64,000 nt of DNA from DATMER01 sp034667225 (GTDB taxonomy: Bacteria; Acidobacteriota; Thermoanaerobaculia; Multivoradales; UBA5704), in contig JAXDKG010000008.1 of the NCBI GenBank assembly GCA_034667225.1, positions 186,001 to 250,000 of the forward strand, written 5' to 3'. The notes below the pieces were generated by a model. That model saw only the letters and a list, made by a program, of their open reading frames with translations. It made no database searches and was not told the DNA's origin. A program made the translations under genes and the position numbers. Positions 6,310 through 15,007 of the stretch are shown piece by piece (position 1 is the first letter of the stretch; each line of letters opens with the position of its first letter).

Positions 6310-8301
6310 TCACCCTGCGTAGATTTGCAGCTCACGGAGCTCTTTAAGCTGGTCGCGCAACGCCGCGGCTTCCTCGAACTCCAGACGCTTGGCGGCGGCG
6401 CGCATGTCCTTCTCAATGCGAGAGATACGCTCGGTGAGGGGGATGTCCATGCCGTCGGGCGTTGCGGAAAGGCGCGCCGGACCGGCCGAGTAGAGGTCGA
6501 GGTTGCTCATCTGGACCAGCGGGTTGTGGATGTCCTTGAGGATCGACTGCGGCTCGATCCCGTGCTCTTCGTTGTATTCCTTCTGCTTGCGGCGGCGGCG
6601 GTCGGTCTCTTCCAGCGTCCGCTTCATCGAGTCGGTCATGCGGTCGGCATAGAAGATCGCCCGGCCGTTCAGATTGCGGGCGGCGCGGCCCGCGGTCTGA
6701 ATCAATGAGGTGGTGCTGCGGAGGAATCCTTCCTTGTCCGCATCCAGGATAGCCACCAGCGAGACTTCGGGCAGGTCGAGCCCCTCGCGCAGGAGGTTGA
6801 TCCCCACCAGGACGTCGAAGTCGCCGCGGCGCAGACCGGTCACGATCTCGACGCGCTCCAGCGTTTCGACGTCGCTGTGCATGTAGCGCACCTTGATCCC
6901 GAGCTCGCTCAGGTACTGGGTCAGCTCCTCGGCCATGCGCTTGGTCAGGGTGGTGACCAGGACCCGCTCCTTGCGGTCCACGATCTTGCGCACCTCGCCG
7001 ATCAGGTCGTCCACCTGCCCCTGGGCCGGACGGATCTCGATGACCGGGTCGATCAGGCCCGTGGGACGGATGACCTGCTCCACCACGACGCCGCCGGTGC
7101 GCTCCAACTCCCAGGGGGCGGGGGTCGCCGAGACGTAGATGCGCTGGCCGATCCGCTCGTCGAATTCCGGAAAGGTGAGCGGCCGGTTGTCGAGCGCCGA
7201 GGGGAGGCGGAAGCCGAAGCTCACCAGCGTCTCCTTGCGCGAGCGGTCGCCGTGATACATGCCGCGGACCTGCGGGACCGTCTGGTGGCTCTCGTCGAGC
7301 ACGAGCAGGAAGTCGTCCGGAAAATAGTCGAACAGGGTCGGCGGCGGCTCCCCGGCGGAGCGGCCGGAGAGGTGGCGCGAGTAGTTCTCGATGCCGTGGC
7401 AGTAGCCGATCTCCTGGAGCATCTCGAGATCGAAGCGCGTGCGCTGTTCCAGCCGCTGGCGCTCCAGCAGCTTGCCCTCGGCTTCCAGCTCAGCGAGGCG
7501 CTCGACGAGCTCGATCTTGATCCCCTCGATGGCGCGCTCCAGCTTGTCCTTGGGTGTGACGTAGTGCGTTCGGGGGTAGACCGCGATCTTGTCGATCTCC
7601 TGCACGGCCTCGCCGCGCAGCACGTCGAAGCGGGTGATGCGCTCGATCTCGTCGCCGTAGTACTCGACCCGGATGCCCAGCTCTTCGTAGGCGGGGAGGA
7701 TCTCCAGCACGTCGCCGCGCACCCGGAAGCTCCCCGGGAACAGGTCGAGCTGGGTGCGCTGGTACTGCATGTCCACCAGCCGCTTGAGGGGCCTGTCCAT
7801 GCCCTCGACGTCCCCCTTGCTGAAGAACTGGAGCATGCCGAAGAAGGCTTCCGGCGAGCCCAGGCCGTAGATGCAGGAGACGGAGGCGACGATGATCACG
7901 TCCCGCCGCTCGAACAGGGACTTGGTCGCCCGCAGCCGGAGGCGGTCGATCTCTTCGTTGATGCTCGTCTCTTTCTCGATGTACGTGTCCGTCGAGGGCA
8001 GGTACGCCTCGGGCTGGTAGTAGTCGTAGTAGGAGACGAAGTACTCGACCGCGTTGTGCGGGAAGAAGCTGCGGAATTCCTGGAAGAGCTGCGCGGCCAG
8101 GATCTTGTTGTGGGAGAGGATCAGGGTCGGGCGGTTGATCGACTCGATGAGCTTGGCGATCGTGAAGGTCTTGCCCGAGCCGGTGACGCCGAGGAGCACC
8201 TGCTCCTTGTCACCCCGCTGGATGCCCTCGAGGAGCTGCTGGATGGCCTCGGGCTGGTCGCCCTGAGGGGTGAAGCGCGAAATGATCTCGAAATCGGCCA
8301 T
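6310..8301 (-). CDS. uvrB: UvrABC excision nuclease subunit UvrB
   Basis: UvrB, 663 residues and full length, is the damage-verifying helicase-like subunit of nucleotide excision repair. The Walker A motif GVTGSGKT is at residues 38-45, the damage-binding beta-hairpin YYDYYQPEAYLPSTDTYIEK near 90-110, the DEAD-type box VLDESH near 337-342, and the UVR domain (EFEEAAALRDQLKELRELQ) at the C-terminus. The ATG at 8301 is 6 nt after a TAGAAT that overlaps the stop of the upstream gene, so uvrB can have its own leaderless transcript. It is followed directly by array B, and a second copy of its 3' end lies about 1.1 kb downstream. Confidence 0.98.
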   Translation of the reverse strand: MADFEIISRFTPQGDQPEAIQQLLEGIQRGDKEQVLLGVTGSGKTFTIAKLIESINRPTLILSHNKILAAQLFQEFRSFFPHNAVEYFVSYYDYYQPEAYLPSTDTYIEKETSINEEIDRLRLRATKSLFERRDVIIVASVSCIYGLGSPEAFFGMLQFFSKGDVEGMDRPLKRLVDMQYQRTQLDLFPGSFRVRGDVLEILPAYEELGIRVEYYGDEIERITRFDVLRGEAVQEIDKIAVYPRTHYVTPKDKLERAIEGIKIELVERLAELEAEGKLLERQRLEQRTRFDLEMLQEIGYCHGIENYSRHLSGRSAGEPPPTLFDYFPDDFLLVLDESHQTVPQVRGMYHGDRSRKETLVSFGFRLPSALDNRPLTFPEFDERIGQRIYVSATPAPWELERTGGVVVEQVIRPTGLIDPVIEIRPAQGQVDDLIGEVRKIVDRKERVLVTTLTKRMAEELTQYLSELGIKVRYMHSDVETLERVEIVTGLRRGDFDVLVGINLLREGLDLPEVSLVAILDADKEGFLRSTTSLIQTAGRAARNLNGRAIFYADRMTDSMKRTLEETDRRRRKQKEYNEEHGIEPQSILKDIHNPLVQMSNLDLYSAGPARLSATPDGMDIPLTERISRIEKDMRAAAKRLEFEEAAALRDQLKELRELQIYAG

Positions 8302-8307
8302 TGCCTG

Positions 8308-8313
8308 ATTCTA
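8308..8313 (-). promoter_or_regulatory. -10 box 6 nt before the uvrB ATG
   Basis: TAGAAT on the minus strand, which includes the TAG stop of the upstream small membrane protein, is followed by 6 nt and the ATG of uvrB. There is no Shine-Dalgarno sequence. The layout suggests a leaderless uvrB mRNA starting at the ATG. Confidence 0.4.
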
Positions 8314-8754
8314 AACGTCAGGCACCGCCTGCTTCTTCCCTGCCACTTCCTCCAGGGCGTGGGTCAGCTTGAGGACGTCTTCGCGGGAGATCTGCCGGCC
8401 TCCCTGGGCGAGCTCCAGGAGCACGGCGTTGAGCTGGTCGGCCTTGGCCTGGTTGGCTGTGCCCGAGCCGATCGCCTCGGCCGCGGCATCGAAGGACCGG
8501 TCCAGTTGCTGGCGCTCCTCGGGAGTCACGTCCTCCGGGAGCTTGGCGAGGATCTGCGCCTCCAGCTTCTGGAACATCCAGCCGACGAATTCCGCCCGCT
8601 TGGCCACGAGGACGATCGCCGCGATGCCCAGCAACAGGAGGAGCGCGCCGCAGCCGATGAGCAACGGCCGCTTGCCCGAGCTGCCTCCCGGGGAACGGGA
8701 TCGTCCCGGATTGAAGGGGGACGCGGGAGTCGAGGGTGGGATTGGCGGTTCCAT
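8311..8754 (-). CDS. Small single-pass membrane protein, unknown function
   Basis: The protein has 147 residues from the ATG at 8754. A Pro/Ser-rich N-terminus of about 33 residues is followed by one transmembrane helix (LLIGCGALLLLLGIAAIVLV) and an alpha-helical, acidic C-terminal domain (VTPEERQQLDRSFDAAAEAI, ISREDVLKLTHALEEVAGKK). It is divergent from the class A PBP gene and directly upstream of uvrB. I do not recognise a named family; the topology suggests an inner-membrane anchor with a periplasmic helical domain. Confidence 0.6.
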   Translation of the reverse strand: MEPPIPPSTPASPFNPGRSRSPGGSSGKRPLLIGCGALLLLLGIAAIVLVAKRAEFVGWMFQKLEAQILAKLPEDVTPEERQQLDRSFDAAAEAIGSGTANQAKADQLNAVLLELAQGGRQISREDVLKLTHALEEVAGKKQAVPDV

Positions 8755-8786
8755 GTCCGGTCGGCTGTTTCTACCACGATATGGGG

Positions 8787-8792
8787 GATAAT
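8787..8792 (+). promoter_or_regulatory. -10 box 6 nt before the PBP1A GTG
   Basis: GATAAT is followed by 6 nt and a GTG in the PBP1A frame at 8799. The expected transcription start coincides with the G of that GTG. No good -35 is visible. An in-frame ATG at 8781 would place the start codon upstream of this box. Confidence 0.35.
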
Positions 8793-8798
8793 AGACAC

Positions 8799-11351
8799 GT
8801 GCAATACGACCCGCTGAATCGCGCTCCCGAGAGAACTCCCCCCGTGGTCCCCCCATCCCGCAGGCCGCGAAGGATGATCCGCTGGATCCTCCCCCTGCTG
8901 GTCTCTCTGCTCGTGGGGGCCCTGACCGGGGTGGCGGTGGCCGCCGCCATCCACATGCCCCGGGTGGATGCCCTGGCGGATTACACGCCGAGCCTCGTCA
9001 CCCAGCTCTATGCCCGCGACGGCAGCATCTTTGCCACCTTCGCCCGCGAGCGGCGGGTCATGCTGAAGGAGGGGCAGATCCCGGCCATTCTGCAGCAGGC
9101 GGTGCTCGCCTCCGAGGATTCCAACTTCTTCCATCATGGCGGCATCGACGCCCTCGGCATCGCCCGCGCCGGCCTGGCCGACCTGCGCGCCGGCAAGGTG
9201 GTCGAGGGAGCCTCGACGATCACCATGCAGCTCTCCCGCACCCTTTTCCTCAGCCGCGAGCGCACCTGGCGCCGCAAGGTCGAGGAGGCCTTTCTCGCCG
9301 TCGAGCTGGAGAAGAACTACAGCAAGCCGCAGCTCCTCACGCTCTACTTGAACCTGGTGAACCTCGGCCATGGCAACTACGGCGTCGAGGCGGCCTCGCG
9401 CTACTACTTCGGCAAGCCCGCGGCCAAGCTCACGCTCGCCGAGGCGGCCACCCTGGTCGGGATCATCCCGGCGCCGAGCCGCTACAGCCCGTACCGCACG
9501 CCGGAGCAGGTGGTCAAGAACCGCAACCGCGTGCTGCGCCGCATGCTGGACGAGGGCTACATCAACCGACAGCAGCACGATCAGGCCGTGGCCCAGCCGC
9601 TCCTGGTCGCCACCCAGCAGGCCGAGAAGATGTTCGCCCCCTACTTCTCCGAGGACGTCCGCAAGTACCTGGAGGGGAAGTACGGCGCCACCGCCCTCTA
9701 CGAAGGCGGCCTGCAGGTGCGGACGACGCTCGACCGCCAGATCCAGGAGGCGGCGGAGAAAGCCGTCCGCTCAGGCCTTCTGCGCCTCGACCACCGCCGC
9801 GGCTGGCGCGGCCCCGTCGCCCACCTCGATGCCGGCGATCTGAACACCCAGGTGCTCCCGACCTGGAGCGGGGGCAAGCCGGTGCCCGGGCGCTGGTACC
9901 AGGGTGTCGTGCTGGAGTCCGCCGGGGCCACGGCGCGGGTCAAGATCGGTGAAGGGACCTACACCCTCGATTCCAAGGGCATCGCCTGGACGCGGCGCAG
10001 CACGCCGGGCAGCCTCCTCAAGAAGGGGGACGTGGCCTGGTTCCGCCTGGACGTCCTGGAGGAGAAGGGCAAGAAGACGGATGAGAAAAAAAAGCCCGAG
10101 ACCGGGAAGGAGCCGGAGCTCAAGCTGTTCCTGGAGCAGGAGCCCCGGATGGAGGCCGCGGCCGTGGTCATCGAGCACCGCACCGGCGCCGTGCGCGCCA
10201 TGGTCGGCGGCTGGGACTTCGACCGCAACAAGTTCAACCGCATCACCCAGGCGCGGCGGCAGGTGGGCTCGGCCTTCAAGCCGATGGTCTACGGCGCCGC
10301 CCTGGAGGCCGGGTGGACCCCGTCCGACACCCTGCTCGACGCTCCCACCTACTTCCGCGGGGGCGACGGCCGGATGAGCTACCGGCCCGAGAATTACTAC
10401 AAGAAGCACGCAGGCATCGTGACCCTGCGCCGCGCCCTGGAGCAGTCGATCAACGTGCCGGCGGTGAAGCTCTGGGACCTCGTCGGCGGCCGGAAGGTGA
10501 TCGACTTTGCCCAGCGCTGCGGCATCCGCACCCGGCTGCCGAACTATCCCAGCATCTCGCTGGGCGCGGCCGATCTGATCCCCATGGAGCTGGCCGCGGC
10601 CTACGCCACGATCGCCAACCAGGGGGTCTACATGGAGCCCAAATTGATGGAGCGGATCGTCGGGTCGGACGGCCAGGTGCTGGAGCAGCGCTTCCCCGGC
10701 ACCTACAGCTCCACAACCCCGGCGACCGCCTACGTGCTGACCCACATGATGGAGGGGGTCATCGACCACGGCACGGCCTACGACATCCACGACTTGCCGA
10801 TCGACATCGCGGGCAAGACCGGCACCACGGACGACTTTTCCGACGCCTGGTTCGTGGGCTACACGCCGCGTTACACGATCCTGACCTGGATCGGCTACGA
10901 CCAGAAGCGCTCTCTCGGCAGCGGCATGAGCGGCGCGGTCGCCGCCCTGCCTATCTGGCGGACGATTGCCGAGGAGGGCCTGAAGACCGGCTGGCTGAAG
11001 AAGGGCGAGGTGTTCCCGGTGCCGCCGGGCGTGCTGGTGAAGAACGTCGAGTACTACAGCGGACTGCTCGCGTCGAGCGGCGGCCGCAACTTCCAGGAGG
11101 CCTTCGTGGCCGGCACCGAGCCGGCCCGCGAGTACAGCAGCCAGTGGTCGACGATCACCAGCCTCCCCTGGTACCAGCAGAAGGCTTTCTACATCCCCAA
11201 GGAGGGGGAGAACATGCCGGGCAAGAAGCCAGAGCCCGAGTCGCCACCGGCGGCTACGGATGCGACTCCCGGTACCACGGTTGATCCTGGACCGCAGGAG
11301 AGCCCGCTGGAGGAGAGCCCGGCCCCCGAGGCGACACCGCCGCCGAGGTAG
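8799..11351 (+). CDS. Class A penicillin-binding protein (bifunctional transglycosylase/transpeptidase)
   Basis: This 850-residue PBP1A-type enzyme polymerises lipid II and crosslinks peptidoglycan in the periplasm. A cytoplasmic Arg-rich tail and one transmembrane helix (WILPLLVSLLVGALTGVAVA) come first. The GT51 domain has EDSNFFHHGGID with the catalytic Glu and GASTITMQLSRTLF. An OB-like insert with a Lys-rich loop (EEKGKKTDEKKKPETGKEPE) follows. The transpeptidase domain has GSAFKPM (SxxK), SINVPA (SxN) and GKTGTTDDFSDAWFVG (KTG). The tail is Pro/Glu-rich. GTG 8799 is chosen because of the -10 spacing; ATG 8781 or ATG 8874 are alternatives. Confidence 0.95.
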   Translation: MQYDPLNRAPERTPPVVPPSRRPRRMIRWILPLLVSLLVGALTGVAVAAAIHMPRVDALADYTPSLVTQLYARDGSIFATFARERRVMLKEGQIPAILQQAVLASEDSNFFHHGGIDALGIARAGLADLRAGKVVEGASTITMQLSRTLFLSRERTWRRKVEEAFLAVELEKNYSKPQLLTLYLNLVNLGHGNYGVEAASRYYFGKPAAKLTLAEAATLVGIIPAPSRYSPYRTPEQVVKNRNRVLRRMLDEGYINRQQHDQAVAQPLLVATQQAEKMFAPYFSEDVRKYLEGKYGATALYEGGLQVRTTLDRQIQEAAEKAVRSGLLRLDHRRGWRGPVAHLDAGDLNTQVLPTWSGGKPVPGRWYQGVVLESAGATARVKIGEGTYTLDSKGIAWTRRSTPGSLLKKGDVAWFRLDVLEEKGKKTDEKKKPETGKEPELKLFLEQEPRMEAAAVVIEHRTGAVRAMVGGWDFDRNKFNRITQARRQVGSAFKPMVYGAALEAGWTPSDTLLDAPTYFRGGDGRMSYRPENYYKKHAGIVTLRRALEQSINVPAVKLWDLVGGRKVIDFAQRCGIRTRLPNYPSISLGAADLIPMELAAAYATIANQGVYMEPKLMERIVGSDGQVLEQRFPGTYSSTTPATAYVLTHMMEGVIDHGTAYDIHDLPIDIAGKTGTTDDFSDAWFVGYTPRYTILTWIGYDQKRSLGSGMSGAVAALPIWRTIAEEGLKTGWLKKGEVFPVPPGVLVKNVEYYSGLLASSGGRNFQEAFVAGTEPAREYSSQWSTITSLPWYQQKAFYIPKEGENMPGKKPEPESPPAATDATPGTTVDPGPQESPLEESPAPEATPPPR

Positions 11352-11354
11352 GCC

Positions 11355-12524
11355 TTACTTTTTTCCGACCATCCCGAAGTCCTGATACCCGAACAGCAGC
11401 TCGTCCAGCCGATCGCGCAGGCGGTTGACCTTGTCGGCGAGGATACGCTGCTCTTCGGGGAGCTGCGCGAGGTCGATCTCGGGCAGGCGCTCGGAGTCGG
11501 GATACGGACGGAGGTCGAGGCGCTCCACCGGGTCGAAGCCGGCGAGCTCGTACATGAGCTTCAGGCTCTCGGGATGGACCGGGCGGACGTGGGTCGGGTC
11601 GAGCCAGAAGCTGCGGGCGGCGACCAGCATGGAGAGCGGGTTCGGGGTCTCCAGGATTAGGACGCCTCCCGGCTTCAAGGCCCGGTAGGCGAGGCGGACC
11701 AGGCGGTCGAGCGAGGCTGCGGGGAGATGCTCGATGACGTGGAAGGAGACCACGCCGCCCAGGCTCCCCTCGGGCAGGGCGGCGAGGGCCTCGAAGGCGT
11801 CCCCCTCCTCCGCTTCCAGGCCCCGCTCGCGGCAAAGCGCCACTATGCGGGCGCTGCTGTCGATCCCGCGGGCCGGGATGCCGTGGTCTCGAAAAAGGGC
11901 GAGCGCCTCGCCTCGTCCGCAGCCGATATCAAGAACGGGAGACTGGCGCAGCCAGGGGAGATAGGCCGAGATCCTCTCGCGGATCTCCTCCTCGGTGCCG
12001 CGGTAGCGGCGCTCCAGCTCGAGATAACCATGCTCCTCGTGGGCGCGCGCGACGCTCTCGACAGGAGATGCCGTCTGGACCACGGAGAGCGCGGCGCCGA
12101 GGCTGCCGAGCAGGTCGCGGACCTCCCGGCGGTAGCGATCGAGCTTCTGGTCGGCGCGGGCGAAGAGGGCGTCGTTGTGCCGCATGATCTCGTGGATGCC
12201 CTCGGCGTTGAGGGCCTCCAGGTACTCCAGGCGGCGGCGGTGCTCGTCCCGTACCTCCTCGGCGCGGCCGAGGTGCTCCAGGAGGATGAGGTTGAAAATC
12301 TGCTGGCGTTCCCAGAGGTCGTTCTGGGGGACTCTGACGAGCGGGCGGAAGAGGCGCTTGAAGGCGACCAGGAGCTTGCCGAAAGGGCCGCGGTGGCTGC
12401 GGATGGGGAACGGGTGGTCCCCCTTCCAGAGCCACTCCCAGTCCGCGAGGTCGCGGGTGGGCTCGTCGAGGAACTCGTCGATGGACGGCGAGCGGCGCTC
12501 CTTGGAGTCTTCGCTCGCCGTCAT
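11355..12524 (-). CDS. Class I SAM methyltransferase with coiled-coil N-terminus, glycan-capping type
   Basis: The protein has 389 residues. Residues about 75-190 are strongly helical (LLEHLGRAEEVRDEHRRRLE) and likely coiled coil. The methyltransferase domain has VLDIGCGRGEALALFRDHGI, FHVIEHLPAASLDRLVRLAY and LILETPNPLSMLVAARSFWL followed by DPTHVRPVHPE. The ETPNP and DPTHxxP motifs and the FGYQDFGMVGKK ending resemble the methyltransferase half of WbdD-like O-antigen chain terminators. Here no kinase domain is fused. It lies 25 bp after rplI on the same strand and may be part of that transcript. The exact substrate is inferred, not seen. Confidence 0.78.
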   Translation of the reverse strand: MTASEDSKERRSPSIDEFLDEPTRDLADWEWLWKGDHPFPIRSHRGPFGKLLVAFKRLFRPLVRVPQNDLWERQQIFNLILLEHLGRAEEVRDEHRRRLEYLEALNAEGIHEIMRHNDALFARADQKLDRYRREVRDLLGSLGAALSVVQTASPVESVARAHEEHGYLELERRYRGTEEEIRERISAYLPWLRQSPVLDIGCGRGEALALFRDHGIPARGIDSSARIVALCRERGLEAEEGDAFEALAALPEGSLGGVVSFHVIEHLPAASLDRLVRLAYRALKPGGVLILETPNPLSMLVAARSFWLDPTHVRPVHPESLKLMYELAGFDPVERLDLRPYPDSERLPEIDLAQLPEEQRILADKVNRLRDRLDELLFGYQDFGMVGKK

Positions 12525-12549
12525 CTCAGATATCTGGTAGGGAGAGGGA

Positions 12550-12996
12550 CTACTCCTCGGCCACGACGGAGACGGTGATCTCGGCCGTGACGTCAGAGTG
12601 AAGATCGACGCGCACGGGGTGGTCGCCGAGGGTCTTGATGCCGCCCTCGAGATCGATCCGCCGGCGGTCGACGGTGACTCCCTTGGCTTCCAGGGCCTCG
12701 GCCACGTCGCCGGCCGTCACCGAGCCGTAGAGCGTGCCGGTCTCGCCGACGCGCTTCGGAATGGTGATCTGCAGGCCCGAGAGACGGTCCGCGAACTGCT
12801 GCGCTTCGTCCCGCTCCTTGGCGTGGTGGGCGTCGATCTTCTTGCGCTGCTGCTCGAAGAGCTTCTGGTTGCCGGGGGTCGCTTCCAGGGCGACGCCCTG
12901 CGGAAGCAGATAGTTACGGCCGTAGCCGGGCTTGACCTCGATGGTCTCGCCGCGCCGGCCGAGATTGCGCTGATCGGAGAGCAGTATGACTTTCAT
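12550..12996 (-). CDS. rplI: 50S ribosomal protein L9
   Basis: L9, 148 residues, is a two-domain 23S rRNA-binding protein of the large subunit. The N-terminal domain MKVILLSDQRNLGRRGETIE with VKPGYGRNYLLPQG is the family signature. A long connecting helix and the C-terminal domain follow (GSVTAGDVAEALEAKG). It is the third gene of rpsF-rpsR-rplI; unlike in many genomes ssb is not inserted and lies at 22961. Confidence 0.98.
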   Translation of the reverse strand: MKVILLSDQRNLGRRGETIEVKPGYGRNYLLPQGVALEATPGNQKLFEQQRKKIDAHHAKERDEAQQFADRLSGLQITIPKRVGETGTLYGSVTAGDVAEALEAKGVTVDRRRIDLEGGIKTLGDHPVRVDLHSDVTAEITVSVVAEE

Positions 12997-13005
12997 GCTG
13001 GCCTC

Positions 13006-13245
13006 CTAGTCCGTGGTGAAGGGGATGAGCGCCAGGTGGCGCGCCCGTTTGATCGCCTGCTGCAGCGGGCGCTGATGCGTGGCGCAGGTCCCGGAGATCC
13101 GGCGTGGAAGGATCTTCGAGCGCTCGGGGATGAACTGCTGGAGCAGCTTCACGTCTTTGTAGTCGATGTAGTCGATCTTGTCGGCGCAGAACTTACAGAC
13201 CTTGCGCCGGCGGAAGAAGACCTTTCTCGGTCGCGTCATGGTCAT
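13006..13245 (-). CDS. rpsR: 30S ribosomal protein S18
   Basis: S18, 79 residues, forms a heterodimer with S6 on the platform of the 30S subunit. The sequence has KVCKFCADKIDYIDYKD, then FIPERSKILPRRISGTCATH and RPLQQAIKRARHLALIPF, all typical. The C-x-x-C pair with a later Cys is the zinc-binding form. The start ATG overlaps the rpsF stop (ATGA, 13242-13245), so translation is coupled. Confidence 0.98.
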   Translation of the reverse strand: MTMTRPRKVFFRRRKVCKFCADKIDYIDYKDVKLLQQFIPERSKILPRRISGTCATHQRPLQQAIKRARHLALIPFTTD

Positions 13246-13649
13246 ACTGCGTCTCCAGTCTCGAGATCGTCGTCAATCCGCTCGTCGTTCATGCCAGTCG
13301 CCCCGGGACCTGCGGGCCCCCTGCTGGACGGCTTGCGGCGGGCAGCCCGCTTGAGATCCTCATCGGTGCGCACCGTCAGGTAACGCAGGATCTTGTCGTT
13401 CTGACGCAAGCGGTGCTCGACCTCGGGCAGCGAGGTCTTGCCGCCCTGGCTGGTGATGCCGAGGAAGACGTACTTGCCTTCGGTCAGCTTCTCGATCGGG
13501 TAGGCGAGCTTGCGCCGGCCCCAGTTCTCTTCCGTGCTGATCTCGGAGCCACCCGCAGAGATCATCTGCTTGTACTCCTGAATCAGGGTTACGACATCCT
13601 CGTCGGAGACACGGGGGTCCACGATGAAGATGAGCTCATAAGTACGCAT
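13242..13649 (-). CDS. rpsF: 30S ribosomal protein S6
   Basis: S6 is 135 residues from the ATG at 13649 (MRTYELIFIVDPRVSDEDVV). The ferredoxin-like core includes NWGRRKLAYPIEKLTEGKYV and the C-terminal tail is long and charged (RRKPSSRGPAGPGATG). An upstream ATG at 13751 lies before the promoter and is not used. GGGAGG lies about 11 nt upstream of the chosen ATG. The leader of about 100 nt contains hairpins and may be autoregulated by S6:S18. Confidence 0.97.
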   Translation of the reverse strand: MRTYELIFIVDPRVSDEDVVTLIQEYKQMISAGGSEISTEENWGRRKLAYPIEKLTEGKYVFLGITSQGGKTSLPEVEHRLRQNDKILRYLTVRTDEDLKRAARRKPSSRGPAGPGATGMNDERIDDDLETGDAV

Positions 13650-13680
13650 AGGTACGCTTGACCTCCCTATGGCCTTTGCA

Positions 13681-13700
13681 GTCCCGCTTCTTGGCGGAAC
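13681..13700 (-). promoter_or_regulatory. Hairpin in the rpsF leader
   Basis: Read on the minus strand, GUUCCGC and GCGGGAC pair over 7 bp with a CAAGAA loop, 32 nt upstream of the rpsF ATG. A second element (GGGGUGUGUCCCC followed by GGACCGACAUC) precedes it. S6:S18 leader RNAs occur upstream of rpsF in many phyla. I cannot align the known consensus here, so this is a candidate only. Confidence 0.35.
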
Positions 13701-13759
13701 AGAGAGGTGAATGATGTCGGTCCGGGGACACACCCCGGCCGGCGATGACAAGGGGAGTG

Positions 13760-13787
13760 ATTATACAGATTGATCGGCGCCGGTCAA
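13760..13787 (-). promoter_or_regulatory. rpsF operon promoter
   Basis: A -35 TTGACC (13782-13787) and a -10 TATAAT (13760-13765) are separated by 16 bp. The -35 overlaps the stop codon of pth. The predicted start near 13753 gives a leader of about 100 nt before rpsF. Confidence 0.75.
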
Positions 13788-14344
13788 CCGTTGAACTTCC
13801 CCATTGCCGCTTCCGCCCCCTCGCTCACCCACAACTCGCAGGCATCGGCGGCTCGGGCAACCATGGCTTCAACCGCTTCGCGCTCGCCTGGGGGAAAGGG
13901 GGCCAATACGAACTCGACCAGATCTTCCCCTCGCGGCGGACCGTCCTCGGGGGAGACCCCCAGCCGCAGCCGGGGCACCTGGTCGGTGCGCAGGTTCTCG
14001 ATGACCGATTCCAGGCCGCGGTGGCCGCCGGGGCTCCCTGATTTGCGCAGGCGCAGCTTGCCCAGAGGCAGGGCCACCTCGTCGTAGACAACCAGCACAC
14101 CTGCCGGATCGAGCCCGTGGCTCTCCAGCAGGCAGCGGGCGGCCCAGCCGCTCCGGTTCATGTAGGTCTGGGGCAGGGCGAGGAGCGTCGATTGATCCTC
14201 GCCCACGAACGCGTTGCACTCCCGGCGGTCGAGCCGGACGCCCCAGCGGCGGGCCAGCTCCTCGACGACGAGGAAGCCCACGTTGTGGCGGGTTTCGCAG
14301 TACCGCTCGCCGGGATTGCCCAGCCCGAGGATGAGCCTCTCCAT
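13784..14344 (-). CDS. pth: Peptidyl-tRNA hydrolase
   Basis: Pth, 186 residues, releases tRNA from prematurely dropped peptidyl-tRNA. The family motifs are present: MERLILGLGNPGERY, TRHNVGFLVVEELA with the catalytic His, LLALPQTYMNRSGWA, VYDEVALPLGKLRLRKSGSP and GGHRGLESVIENL. The gene follows rplY by 12 bp, the usual prs-rplY-pth order. Confidence 0.97.
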   Translation of the reverse strand: MERLILGLGNPGERYCETRHNVGFLVVEELARRWGVRLDRRECNAFVGEDQSTLLALPQTYMNRSGWAARCLLESHGLDPAGVLVVYDEVALPLGKLRLRKSGSPGGHRGLESVIENLRTDQVPRLRLGVSPEDGPPRGEDLVEFVLAPFPPGEREAVEAMVARAADACELWVSEGAEAAMGKFNG

Positions 14345-14356
14345 GCGCGGGGAGGC

Positions 14357-14995
14357 CTACTCCTCGTCCGTCTTGCCCTTCTTGACGACCACGGGCTCGT
14401 CGCGGTCCGTCGCTTCACCCTCGGCACCCGTGTCCTCGGTTTTGGAGTGCGCCACGGAGACGATCACCTTGTCTGGGGAGTCGTACAGAGTGACTCCCTC
14501 CGGCAGCTTCACGGCACCGGCCTCGGCGTGCTGGCCGGCGTGCAGCTCGGTGACGTCGAGCTCGACGTGGCCCGGGATGTCGCCGGGGAGGCACTCCACC
14601 TCGATCTCGCGGGTCACGAAGTCGAGCACGGCGGCCTGGGTCTTCACGCCGTAGGAGATGCCCACCAGCTCGACCGGCACCTTCACGCGAATCTTCTGAT
14701 CCATCAACACGCGCTGGAAGTCGATGTGGACCACCTGGCGGGAGATGGGGTGCGTCTGCACCTCGCGGATCATGGCGTGGCGCTCGTTGTCTCCCAGCTT
14801 CAGCAGGTAGACGGGGTTCTCGCTGCCGGCCTTCTTCATCAGGTCGAGCATGGACTTACGGTCGATCTCGATGGAGACGCTCTCCTTGCCGCCGCCGTAG
14901 ACGACGGCCGGGATCAGGCCTCCGGAACGGGCGCGGCGGTTCGGCCCCTTGCCCGTCTTTTCACGCTTCTGGACATCGATCTTCAGTTCACTCAT
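14357..14995 (-). CDS. rplY: 50S ribosomal protein L25 (TL5/Ctc type)
   Basis: The protein is 212 residues, the long form with an N-terminal 5S rRNA-binding L25 domain (KTGKGPNRRARSGGLIPAVV, YGGGKESVSIEIDRKSMLD) and a C-terminal TL5 domain (VKVPVELVGISYGVKTQAAV, EVECLPGDIPGHVELDVTEL). The acidic tail is common in this family. It lies 12 bp after prs and 12 bp before pth. Confidence 0.97.
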   Translation of the reverse strand: MSELKIDVQKREKTGKGPNRRARSGGLIPAVVYGGGKESVSIEIDRKSMLDLMKKAGSENPVYLLKLGDNERHAMIREVQTHPISRQVVHIDFQRVLMDQKIRVKVPVELVGISYGVKTQAAVLDFVTREIEVECLPGDIPGHVELDVTELHAGQHAEAGAVKLPEGVTLYDSPDKVIVSVAHSKTEDTGAEGEATDRDEPVVVKKGKTDEE

Positions 14996-15007
14996 GGTTT
15001 CCTCACT

